Below, in pieces: positions 1-9,560 of a stretch of 25,964 bases of DNA. The stretch comes from Candolleomyces eurysporus (lineage: Eukaryota; Basidiomycota; Agaricomycetes; Agaricales; Psathyrellaceae): positions 1-25,964 of the forward strand of contig JANBPK010000016.1 in the NCBI GenBank assembly GCA_027579435.1, written 5' to 3'. The translations under genes were made by a program, and so were the position numbers. Positions within the stretch are counted from its first letter, which is position 1, and every line of letters starts with the position of its first letter. A model generated the notes under the pieces. That model saw only the letters and a list, made by a program, of their open reading frames with translations. It was not told where the DNA came from and searched no databases.

Positions 1-836
1 GGGGGTGAGGAGGGTTGAGCAATGTTTTCTCCTTCCGCCCGGGACTCTACAAATTTAAATCTGCGTGTCGTGTTTGGCCCTGCCTTGAGTTGATCTCCGA
101 CGACAGGATCGTTTCGGCGACCAATGCCGTGAACTGGGGCCCCACGTATCGCTCACAATGCGTTCGTCTCATTTTGAGTTCAATCACCATGCAAAGCCAA
201 ATACTGCACCTAGTAGTGTACTATCTCAGCCTATGCCACTCCTACCCATACTCATTCCTATCCTTCCTCAGGCTTTCCTACCAATTTAAAGGTTCTTTCT
301 ATTCCTTCTTTATCTGACTTGGCAAATATATTCAATCTTTTTGATCCCCCTTCCCCCGATCTCACATTGAAGACCCGAGCTCAAACCTCAGAAGCAGCAC
401 ATGATTAGCACAGAGCGCAAGGTCAATTGAGCAGATAAGTACGTCTGCGTATTTTTCGTTGATAGCTGCTTGTCATAGCGCAGTTCAGAGAGCGTTTTGG
501 ACCGATTTCTTGCCACACAACTCAAAATCCTTCAATGCGATAAGAAAGAGCAATATGTCACGATTGAGTGGATACGTGTGCGTGGTGGTTGGCTTTGAAT
601 GAGCTCAATCAATTCCCGGCAGGATGACCTGCCGAATTGCTGATGGCGACNACCAGGGGTGCCACGGGTTCGCCGTCATCTTGGCCTTTCATTCTCGCGG
701 CTATCGTTTTAAGCTTTGCCTCGAGGCAACCCTCGTGATGCCCTGGCTCATCGCCATTACACAGGATTGAGGTCAGCTGTAAAGTACACACTCATTGAAG
801 TCGACGCATCATCTGCCATGATCACACACCTTCACC
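1..836. other. Intergenic region upstream of NACHT copy A; no gene supported
   Basis: I see no convincing gene here. The short open frames have no recognisable protein and no splice pattern that links them. The last 150 bases or so (about 690-836) resemble the stretch just upstream of NACHT copy B (about 6975-7079), including a shared 'ctcatcgcc...cacaggat' block and the 'caccttcac' just before the start codon. The duplication that made copies A and B therefore included the proximal promoter. One ambiguous base, N, is at 651. Confidence 0.6.
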
Positions 837-2315
837 ATGGCCGTCCAAGAGTTTGCTATTGGGCGCGATGCCCCTCCATCGTCCCCCATGGAAGGTAAGA
901 TGAATGTGTATGGCTGCGCTCAGGCTTATCCCTCAAATAGTTCTTGAGGCTCATGTCGCTGTCGAAGCATCTACGGCCCCCGTACTTCCCGCCACCCCTC
1001 ATTTTCAACCTCGAACAAAAAGCGCCGTTCAGGATGGGTTGGTGAACTAGATCAGTGACAGTCACAAAGATCCCCGGCCGATATCGATTGTATGGGTCGT
1101 TGGACCAGCAGGTGGTGGCAAGACTTCCATTTTGAGTTCGGTCGGACAGGATTGTCGGCAAAGGAATTTGCTGGCTGCCAGCTTCTTCCCTTCATTGTCC
1201 GCCAGCACCGAAAGCTCGCTCATTCCGACGCTAGCTTATCAGTTCATCCAACACCCAAATCTCTCCTGCCTCAGGGGTCACATCCTTTCCGCCATTGAGA
1301 AGTTCCCCAGTTTTTGATGGGACGGCGGAGACCCAGCTCAACTCCCTCATTTAAACTCCTCTACACCAAGAGTTGCAAAGTAACCATTCCACCTGGCCCA
1401 AAGTCATCATAATCGATGGTCTTGACATGTATGGGTCGGAGCCACATTGCGGTGATACCACAAAGCGCCGTGACAAGGACGATGCGCAGAGGGAGATACT
1501 CAGGGCCATTCTTACGGCCGTCGCCGACCCTTCGTTTCCGTTCAGAATCGTAGTTGCGAGCCGTCCTGAGCCCGCCGTCCGCACATTCTTTGAAGGTCCA
1601 GCGAAGCGTTTCACCGCCACGCTTGCTCTCAACAATTTCCACAGCATCGAAGCGGATCTGGCTCTCTTCCTCGAGGCCAAATTCGCTCAAATACGCCGTA
1701 CGCACCAAATCGACGCGTCTTGGCCCCCCAAACATGTTATACCGACGTTGGCGACTCACAGTCGTGGGCCCGATCCATTTTTGTACGCTGCCACAGCTAT
1801 TCGATACATCGAGGAATCGCTTTTACCTCAGAAAGCGCTCGAGTCCGTTACCGGAAGTGTCCCCATCCCAGTCCATGGTCCATTCTCTCCGTTGGATGCG
1901 TTGTATGCCACCATCTTGCAATCCAGTTCCAACCCACCCAGAACCGCCGCATGGCTCTCATTAATACGTTCAATGAACAATGGACGTTACTGTCTAGGCC
2001 AGGAAAGGTCCTTCCCGGCCTTCTTTTTGAAGAGGTTCTTGGAATCCGCCCCAGGTGAAGGCGACGAGTTATTGGGAAATGTTCGCTCCCTTGTACAAAT
2101 TCCGCCGAGTGATGACAAGAAGACGCCTTACGCTTGTTACGACAAATCTTTGTTCGAGTTTCTCGAGGATAATGAGCGGTCTGGCCCACTCCATATTAGT
2201 TTTGTGGATCGACACAAAGTATACACCGCCACTGAGTATCTCGATGTTTGCACAAGTATGGTTCCTATCGTCGCTCATCTATTAGATAACCCTCAAAGCC
2301 GGCTTCGCCGCAACG

Positions 2316-2838
2316 CCCGCTACTCGGGGCGCCAACACTAGAGCTCACTCTTTGGATAAGTTGTCCCTTGTAAAATCGGAATGAAGATCTTATCACTACT
2401 TTATATGCTCTTCCCTGCTGTTCCTGAGACTCTCTTAATGCTTTGTAGCTGTGCTCGCTGACACATGCCTGCGGCGTGCTCGCGCTCGGGAGAGGGGAGC
2501 CTGAGGACGGATGACCAAATGGCGGTTGGGAACACTGGTCTTTTTTCCTAAAAGGCACCTACAAGCACCCACAAGTTGTACCTTGTTTACTCGTCAGAAT
2601 AAAATCCAACCAGGATTCGCGATCTGCGATGTGAGCTGTGAGAGATCTACATACAATTGCTGAACCGCAGCAGGGACATGCACTCGCACACGAGTGAACG
2701 CAAGTAGTCGAGAAAATACCAAATGAAAGGGCAAATATAGCGTGAGAGGTAAATGCCATACACTGACGTCTTTCTTACATAATCTAGCAAGGGGGAGTAC
2801 TAAAGACTTTACTAAAGACCCGCTACTAGAGTAGCGGG
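2316..2838. mobile_element. Probable non-autonomous TIR insertion in an intron of NACHT copy A
   Basis: The segment begins CCCGCTACTC (2316-2325) and ends with its exact reverse complement GAGTAGCGGG (2829-2838), a 10-bp terminal inverted repeat around 523 bp. It lies where copies B and C have a 50-51-nt intron. Homology to copy B stops at about 2280 and resumes at about 2842 ('attctgacccgcg'), so about 30 bases left of the TIR are also extra. No transposase frame is visible, and I find no clear target-site duplication. A MITE-like element is the simplest reading, but the short left overhang leaves the exact borders open. Confidence 0.5.
2798..2838. repeat. Short direct repeats and hairpin at the right end of the insertion
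   Basis: The decamer TACTAAAGAC occurs twice (2798-2807 and 2810-2819). It is followed by a near-perfect palindrome at 2819-2838 with 9-bp arms CCCGCTACT / AGTAGCGGG around a 2-nt centre. The outer arm is also the right TIR, so this end of the element carries a sub-terminal copy of its own terminus in inverted orientation. Confidence 0.7.
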
Positions 2839-3439
2839 CACATTCTGACCCGCGCTCTTAAGATAAAGGCTTCCGCAACGCTCCTCCTGCCGAGCAGGAC
2901 GAGTTACTCGACTATTTCGTTGATCTAGACCCGTTCTTCCAAGGGGGTTTACTTTACTCCGAAGATTCGCACTTACGATGTGATGTTGAATGGTGGGTAA
3001 ATCTATTCATCGCTAAACTGAGGCCAGCGAAGATACGAAAGGCTTTCATCTGGGCTCATCAGGAGGTGCGGCGTCAACAATTCCTGCCAAACACGCAATT
3101 AACGCTTAGCGCGTGCTCCAGTGTTCCTGGTACAGCTGCTCCTCGACGTGTCGACTGTGGAGAGACGCCATACTACAATGCTGCGCCTCCGCAGGATGGG
3201 TCGTTCCTTCGAGTTTTTGGTTACTCCGGGATCGACTTCGTCATTGGACCGGGATTCCTGAGAAGTACTTCTCGCCAAACGAGACTCGACTTCAAATCAG
3301 AAATTGAGCAATATATTTATCCTTCAACTATGCGATCTTCGTGGACGAAGGCTGGTAAGAGAGGGTTCGTGTAATTGGTACTACTTATTTATCTGCAATG
3401 TCCACTCAGGTTTGCGTGGCCAAGCTCGAAGGCGCCACT

Positions 3440-4758
3440 AGGCTCTCTCCAAAGGGAGAAAAACGATATCGAGGAACGCCAGAAGGGGATGGCAGAAAGG
3501 GAAGAGCGTCTAGCTCGGAAAATGGAAGAGCTTGAGGTAAATATTAGCCACTGTTTCCCCTTTCATTCGATACGATTAATTTACGACTGCTTGAAACTCA
3601 GGCGCAGGAGAAAATGCTTAATACCGGAGCCGCCGAGATTTTACGCCTGGCAGACTACTTCCTGAACCCAAAAGAGCGTCTTGAACCGTGACACAAGGAC
3701 TGCGATTTCAACGACAAAGCACGCCGTCTGAGCCAAATGGAAGAGTGCTTCTGGTCCAGAGAGGAGGAGTGGCGGCGGCTCCATCCTGATTGTTGGTTTT
3801 CTTTCTGTTTGAACCTTCTCAGTCATGGATGAATTGATTGACCAAAGACCTCGAGCAGCAACTTCGCTGCTGATGGGACGCTTCGCGTTTCCAGAAGCGC
3901 AAGACATAGAATATACGGTGGAGAATTTCGATTTCTCCTAGGTCAGGTCATTCTTTATGTTGAATTCCGCAGAATTAGAGATTAACTTCAGTAAAGATCC
4001 TGCGCGAAAACCCACTTGTCGTTCAGCTTGCTCCCCAATGCGGGAAAATGAACGAAGATTGGTTGGATGAGCTGCAAGATAGCGTCAAAATTAGGATTTA
4101 CATCACTCTTCGGCTGCTGGCAAAGGGGCGATCTGGAAGCAAACTCACGTGGAAGTAGCTCTCAGAACGGTTGTATCAGGCTGCTCATTTGAGATCTCGT
4201 GAAGAGCTGTGGATAGCCAAGGGCAAACTACCCGAAAGGAATCTGCTTCGAGAAGTACGTCGCCATCTTTATAGATTGCAGGATGTGTTTGGATCCCCTT
4301 TTTCCGTCTTTAAAATTATGGTGCCTTCGGATTCTCCTCGGAAAGGACAGCGTGCACGAAGCCACTTCAAAAGAGCTCTTGGTTCCTGATTGCGGCTTGG
4401 AGAAGTTTGGGGGAGACAGGCGGAGGTCCAACCAATCGCCAGGCAAGTGTCTCATGGACGTCACTTTTCTTCGATTTCCGACTGCAATTCGTCCGTGCTT
4501 CAAGGTAGGTGGGGGATACCACCGGAACATATCCGGACGCCGCTACGACGCTCGTTGTGATACTGCAGTGCCACGCAACTCTTCATGCCCAAGGGTGGGG
4601 ATCAGTGAATCACCGCCATCAGCAAGGCCGACCGCTGGTAAGTTTCTCTGTCATTTCGGGGTGTGCCTGATGAGCGAAATGAAGAATATGCTGTGACCAC
4701 CTTTTCGGAAGAAAGAAGTGTTGCCCTGAAACACGCAGCGGGTCTGCTAAAATATTGA
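3440..4758 (+). pseudogene. Decayed, 5'-truncated copy of coiled-coil gene E
   Basis: This aligns exon by exon with the gene at 11870-13685, starting at its exon 4: a coiled-coil segment rich in E, R and K ending at the splice site near 3538, then exons matching E's exons 5 to 10. Recognisable stretches include DKARRL (about 3712), TSLLM (about 3865), LAPQCGK (about 4030), LQDSVKI, CLMDVTFLRFP (about 4450) and the C-terminal EYAVTTFS (about 4680) before TGA at 4756-4758. In-frame stops at 3689-3691 (TGA) and 4156-4158 (TAG), plus a TCC-TAG at 3939-3941, make it non-coding. Exons 1-3 of E are missing; their place is taken by the 3' flank of NACHT copy A. Confidence 0.8.
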
Positions 4759-4966
4759 ATAGAATTGTCAATGCTTCCGTAAAAATACACCCTTGATATG
4801 CAAAAAGATAGGAATAAAGATACAACAATGCGTTGGTAGAGTATACGAAGTTTTTGATGGTTCTATGCAAGTGAGGGTAATTAGGGCCATGTAATACGAG
4901 TGTGTGTGCCATGAGAATGGATGCGGGGAAATGCGTTAACTTCGTCATCGTCATCGTCTGCACAAT

Positions 4967-5988
4967 CTAACCAGCGGTCAGGAACATGGAGCATTCATGA
5001 AAGAATGCCATCAACTTGCCGTGGATTTTTATGGGGCGTATTAATTCTGAAACCTCTTGTTGACCCAGTGCCTGCGCTTTGGTGCAATGTTTTGCAATGA
5101 AATCTGATTCTGGAACGTATATAGAGGATTTGTAGGCTGGGAAGAGGGAGGTCAGATAGCGGCGAACTACCGGCGTCCGATACGTACTTCCAGTCACACT
5201 CCAGACAGCCGGAGGTTGACCCTTGCGCTTGAACTCGGTAGAAACGACTAAAAAAAAGGCGGGAAACCTGCAGCAAGAGGTAAAGATTGGAGGGGGCGCA
5301 CCATCGTCGAGTGGTACACACCTTAATGTAGGGCCGCTCGAGGTCAATGTATAGCAGAACACTGACATCCAGGAACGTGAACTCCTGGGCCTTCACACGG
5401 TCACCGCGATTGCTGTTATTGATGTCTCCTTGAGGGCTAACGAGAAGCCCGGCGATGGTCTTCAAGTCAAAGGAAAGGTCGCTAACAACATCGCGATCAC
5501 GAATGATTTCCTGCAACTACATGACGTCAGTCACATGCCAAAGCACATCGAGGGCAACGTATACTCACTTGAGCCTCGACGTCCACCGCTCGATGTCGCC
5601 GACGAGACGACAAGTCGATGGCTTTGTCTGCACCCTCATCGCGCCTTGTGCTGATACGGAGGACCGGGCAGTCGTTCAAGATACGTTTCATCGTCTCCAA
5701 ACCGAGTGATTCAATCCCGTGCCTATCTCGATGCTCTTCAAGGGAGGAGACGACTGGGGTTATCAGCCGTTGCAGCTGGTCGTCCATGTATCGCGCACTA
5801 GGGGTGGTTGGCTGACCGTACCTGTGGGCAGGACCACAGCGGATACCTCCCAAAACTGTCCCGCTTGGGGGACGATCGGATTGGGAGACATAGTCATAGT
5901 CCAAAGAACGCTGAGAGCCAAGGAGCCGGCAAAGACTCCGCCAGCAGTAGAAAACCCAGTCCCCGAATCTTTGAAGACCCAATGGCAT
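4967..5988 (-). pseudogene. Degraded copy of unknown gene D
   Basis: On the minus strand this matches the gene at 14380-15425: exon a about 5988-5569, exon b 5516-5322, exon c starting near 5247 and exon d from about 5137. The shared segments include the RYMDDQL / QYMAGEL region, SFDL near the start of exon b, FLDVSVLLYID, STEFKRK and IYVPESDF ... LGQQE. Donors and acceptors are mostly kept. However, the exon b reading frame no longer joins in phase to the STEFKRK frame across the third intron, next to a run of eight T on the coding strand, so a one-base change there has probably broken it. The 5' end has also drifted. It is convergent with the decayed E copy upstream, exactly as intact D is with intact E. 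Confidence 0.65.
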
Positions 5989-7079
5989 CAGCCACAGGTG
6001 TGTATGAGTTGGTGTGGATCGAAGGAACGTGAATCACTTGTCATACAGCTAACCCGTGCACTGAACAATTATCGCAGAGAAAATGAAGGGAAGGGATGAT
6101 GGAGGGAGGGGGGGGGAGGGGGGACCGAGGGAGGAGGATTCAGAATGTAGGTAGAACACGTGTTGCACAATCTTTATTGCTTTTAAATGACAGCGGAGCT
6201 TGAAGCTTGATGTCAGGATCTCGAGTTTTCTGGTTTCGCTGGACGAGGGCTGAGTTTCAAGTGGTCGTTGCCGGCCGTCAGTCATTTCTGGAACACTTGT
6301 CTAGCAACCTCCTAGTTGTACTCTCCCTACTCTCATTTTGACAGTGGTATTGTAGGAATATGCCACAAAGACGCATTCTGTGTGTTGATAGGTTTTTGTT
6401 AAACGGAAAATTAGCCTCAAGTTCTAGTCGCTGCAATCTGCGAAGAGGTCCGAGGAATAGTTCAGCACATGCCCTCGTCTTTCAAACGTCTCTTCCACCG
6501 GTTTGTGTTGTATATCAATATGGACCCGATGAGAATGAGGTGTATCATGACCTGTTGGGCACTCCACCCGCTGGTACACGATGTGACCTGTCGCAGCGCG
6601 CTAACAACAATGGCTGATTGATGTATTCTTTAGGAAGGACTGATGCAGGCAGCCCAGCAAGAGTGGAGGTCTTTATACAGGGTTTCAGTCAAATTAGGAG
6701 TCGTGTAGCTTCTCCCTTGACCATTCCTAAGCAAAGTACACTTCTGGTACCAGGAACAGGCCAGACAGTCTCTGCTGAATTGGGCCGAAACGGGCAATAC
6801 TGGCGGATTCTCCTGATGCGTAGCATGTCTTTGTGTACGTAAATACTTACTTCTGATTTGAAACTGGCTTTCACTAGGCCCGCGAACTGTAATGGGAGGG
6901 ATATGCACCACTGCTGACGGCGCAGGCTTTTGAACTCCGGTCAAAAACTTGCTACATCCGCCGTTCGCCCCGGACCGTGAGCATTTGATCGCTTTAAGTT
7001 CTGTCTCAAAGTCAACCCTCTGCCCCAAACTCATCGCCTTGCACAGGATCGATGTCATTCGTCACCCCACACCTTCACT
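5989..7079. other. Intergenic region before NACHT copy B; no gene supported
   Basis: Several 60-140-codon open frames occur on both strands but show no family resemblance, no spliced continuity and no paralogous counterpart elsewhere in the window. The notable items are the G-rich tract near 6101 and the copy-A-like promoter segment just before 7080. Confidence 0.5.
6088..6137 (+). other. G-rich, G-quadruplex-capable tract
   Basis: The + strand is almost pure purine here and carries at least five runs of three or more G separated by one to a few bases, including an uninterrupted run of nine G ending near 6116. This meets the usual G3+N1-7 pattern for an intramolecular G-quadruplex. It lies about 100 bases outside the 5' end of the degraded gene D copy. 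Any role is inference. Confidence 0.6.
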
Positions 7080-9004
7080 ATGGTCCCCCAGGAGTTTGCT
7101 ATTGGGCACAATGCTCCGCCATCATCCCCCATGGAAGGTGAGATAGATGTATATTGCTGCGCCGAGGCTTACCTTCCACATAGTTCTTGAAGCTCATGTC
7201 GCCGTCGAAGCATCTATGGGCCCCCCGGTACCTCCCGCCACCCCTCATTTTCATCCCAGAACGAAAGTCGCCGTTCAGGATGGGCTGGTGAACTGGATCA
7301 GCGACGGCCACAAAGATATCCGGCCGATATCCATTGTATGGGTAGTTGGACCAGCAGGTGCTGGCAAGACCGCCATCCTGAGCTCGATCGCACAGGATTG
7401 TCGACAAAGAAATTTGCTGGCTGCCAGCTTCTTCCCTTCATTGTCCGCCACAACCAGCACCGAAAGCTCGCTCATTCCTACCCTAGCTTATCAGCTCATC
7501 CAACACCCAAATCTCTCCCGCCTCAGGGGCCACATCCTTTCCGCCGTTGAGAAGTTCCCCACAGTTTTCGATGGGACGGCGGAGACCCAGCTCAACTCCC
7601 TCATTTTAACTCCTCTACACCAGGAGGTGCAAAGTGACCATTCCGCCTGGCCCAAAGTCATCATAATCGACGGTCTTGACGAGTATGGGTCGGAATCACA
7701 TTGTGGTGATATCACGAAGCGCCGTGACAAAGATGACGCCCGGGGGGAGATACTTAAGGCCATTCTTACGGCCGTCGCCGACCCCTCGTTTCCGTTCAGA
7801 ATCGTTCTTGCGAGCCGTCCTGAGCCCGCCGTACACGCATTCTTTGAAGGTCCAGCGAAGCGTTTCACCGCCACGCTTGCTCTCAACAATTTCCACAGCA
7901 TCGAAGCAGATCTGGCTCTCTTCCTCGAGACCAAATTCGCTCAAATACGCCGTACGCACCAAATCGACGCGTCTTGGNCCCCCCAGACATGTTTTAACGA
8001 CGTTGGCGACTCACAGTCGTGGGCCCGATCCATTTTTGTACGCCGCCACAGCTATTCGATACATCGAGGAATCGCTTTTACCTCGGAAGGCGCTCGAGTC
8101 CGTTATCGGAAGTGTCCCCATCTCAGTCCATGGTCCATTCTCTCCATTGGATGCGTTGTATGCCACCATCTTGCAATCCAGTTCCAACCCACCCAGAACC
8201 GCCACATGGCTCTCATTAATACGTTCAATGAACAATGGCCGTTACTGTCTAGGCCAGGAAAGGTCCTTCCCGGCCTTCTTTTTGAAGAGGTTCTTGGAAT
8301 CCGCCCCAGGTGAAGGCGACGAGTTATTGGGAAATGTTCGCTCCCTTGTACAAATTCCGCCGAGTGATGACAAGAAGACGCCTTACACTTTTTACGACAA
8401 AACTTTATTCGAGTTTCTCGAGAATAATGAGCGGTCTGGCCCACTCCATATTAGTTTTGTGGATCGACACAAAGTATACACCGCCAAGTATCTCGATGTT
8501 TGCACAAGTATGATTCCTCTCGCCACCCACCGACGAGATTCTGACCCGCGTTCTTTAGATAAAGGCTTCCGCAACGCTCCTCCTGCCGAACAGGACGAGT
8601 TGCTCGACTATTTCGTTGATCTAGACCCGTTTTTCCAAGGGGGTCTACTCTACTCCGAAGATACACACTTACTTTGTGATGTTGAATGGTGGGTACATCT
8701 ATTCATCGCTAAACTGAGGCCAGCGAAGATACGAAAGGCTTTCATCTGGGCTCATCAGGAGGTGCGTCGTTAACCATTTTTGGCCAAACACACAACCAAC
8801 CCTCGGTGCATGCTCCAGTGTTCCTGGTACAGCTGCTCTTCGACTTGTCTGTTGTGGAGAGGCGCTATACTCCGATGCTGCGCCTCCGCAGGATGGGTCG
8901 TTCCCTCGAGTTTTTGGCTACTCAGGGATCGACTTCGTCATTGGACCGAGCTTCCTGAGAAGTACTTCTCGCCAAACGAGACTCGAATCGAAATCAGAAA
9001 GTGA
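7080..9004 (+). CDS. NACHT-domain NTPase, copy B
   Basis: Model: join(7080-7137, 7184-8507, 8559-8761, 8819-9004). This gives 1770 nt, about 589 residues, if the N at 7978 is not a real extra base. Around it copy A reads tcttgg followed by six C, while copy B reads tcttgg, N, six C. Leaving N out keeps the frame that matches copies A and C to the end. Domains: a short N-terminus, then the 'H..T..AVQD.LV.WI' motif that precedes NACHT in agaric proteins; Walker A GPAGAGKTA; Walker B VIIIDGLDE; the sensor-like RIVLASRPE; a helical region; and a C-terminal exon rich in Cys and Trp. There are no WD40, ankyrin or TPR repeats, so this is a short NACHT-only protein. The family hydrolyses ATP/GTP and acts as an oligomerising signalling switch; the partner here is unknown. 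Intron 2 (51 nt) has no stop and is a multiple of three. The start codon matches copies A and C by position. A truncated F-box gene lies convergently downstream. Confidence 0.85.
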
Positions 9005-9243
9005 GCAATATATTTATCCTTCAACTATGCGATGTTCGTGGACGAAGGTTGGTAATAGATAGTCCGTGTTTATGGTACTGCTTATTTATTTGCGATCGTC
9101 TCCGAGTAGAACTCTTTCCCCTCAATGCGTAGGCCGGTCCGTAGTGAAACTGACAGATGAAAGCTTCTTGTATTATAGCTGTGACTGTTTAACCCTAGAA
9201 ATACGACCCCTGCACTTACACGTCAAATAGCTTAATTACAGGC
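9005..9243. other. 3' flank of NACHT copy B
   Basis: The first 100 bases or so repeat the flank of copy A (3308 to about 3400), including a shared 'ttcgtggacgaagg' block also seen after copy C (about 19630). This is probably the conserved 3' untranslated region of the NACHT genes. Nothing else is visible before the F-box remnant. Confidence 0.5.
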
Positions 9244-9560
9244 TTACAGATATAGGTCGACTTTGATTTCTATGTAAGGGTTTCTGGATTGGAATCCACC
9301 AGCAATATCATAGACCGGGGCACTCCGCTGGAGTACGGAGTGTCCACCTTTTCAAATTCGCGGCCTCACGCAGCTTGGTATTGAGATTGTGGGATCGTTG
9401 AAAGTGATGGTTGCAACTTGCTAGCGGTACTGACGGGTACGCACGCCCGTGTTCTCAGCTTGACAAATACCCTCGAAGCCAAGGTCGAGATTCGCCAGTG
9501 TTGGCACTATAGTTAGGAAGTCCAGGAACTCGGCCATTGGAACAGGTGGGGTTCGCTCAG
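9244..9560 (-). pseudogene. Truncated, internally deleted F-box gene remnant
   Basis: The minus strand matches the 3' part of the F-box gene at 19836-21416. The stop (TAA, 9246-9244) and last codons correspond, a block near 9340-9370 matches the 'cacctttttcaaattc' region, and 9440-9545 matches about 20320-20420. Between the two blocks roughly 270 bases present in the intact gene are absent. Upstream of 9560 the similarity stops, so the F-box itself and most of the leucine-rich part are gone. It sits convergently behind NACHT copy B just as the intact gene sits behind copy C. Confidence 0.75.

Larger units (their letters stand above)
837..3307 (+). pseudogene. NACHT NTPase copy A, inactivated
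   Basis: This is a close relative of the gene at 7080-9004 with the same exon plan: 837-894, 942 to about 2256, 2863 to about 3066, and 3122-3307. The Walker A (GPAGGGKTS, about 1104-1130) and the SRPE segment (about 1558) are readable. It cannot be translated through. The conserved TGG is TAG at 1048-1050. Near 1310 it is 2 nt shorter than copy B, which shifts the frame. A TAA at 1352-1354 replaces a leucine codon in the shifted frame. The Walker B reads DGLDMYG where copy B has DGLDEYG, so the catalytic glutamate is lost. The second intron is swollen by about 560 bases, including a TIR-bounded segment (2316-2838). The last exon, with the Cys/Trp-rich tail, stays open. The high similarity to copy B points to a recent duplication followed by decay. 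Confidence 0.88.

Noticed and set aside
1361..1759. Minus-strand frames of 109-132 codons inside NACHT copy A (and the equivalents near 7491-7962 and 17979-18529)
   Set aside because: They are antisense shadows of the NACHT coding sequence and appear at the same place in all three paralogues.
7979..8313. The apparent C-terminal end of copy B after the ambiguous base (a frame ending at 8313)
   Set aside because: Downstream of N this frame no longer matches copies A or C; the other frame does, to the end of the gene.
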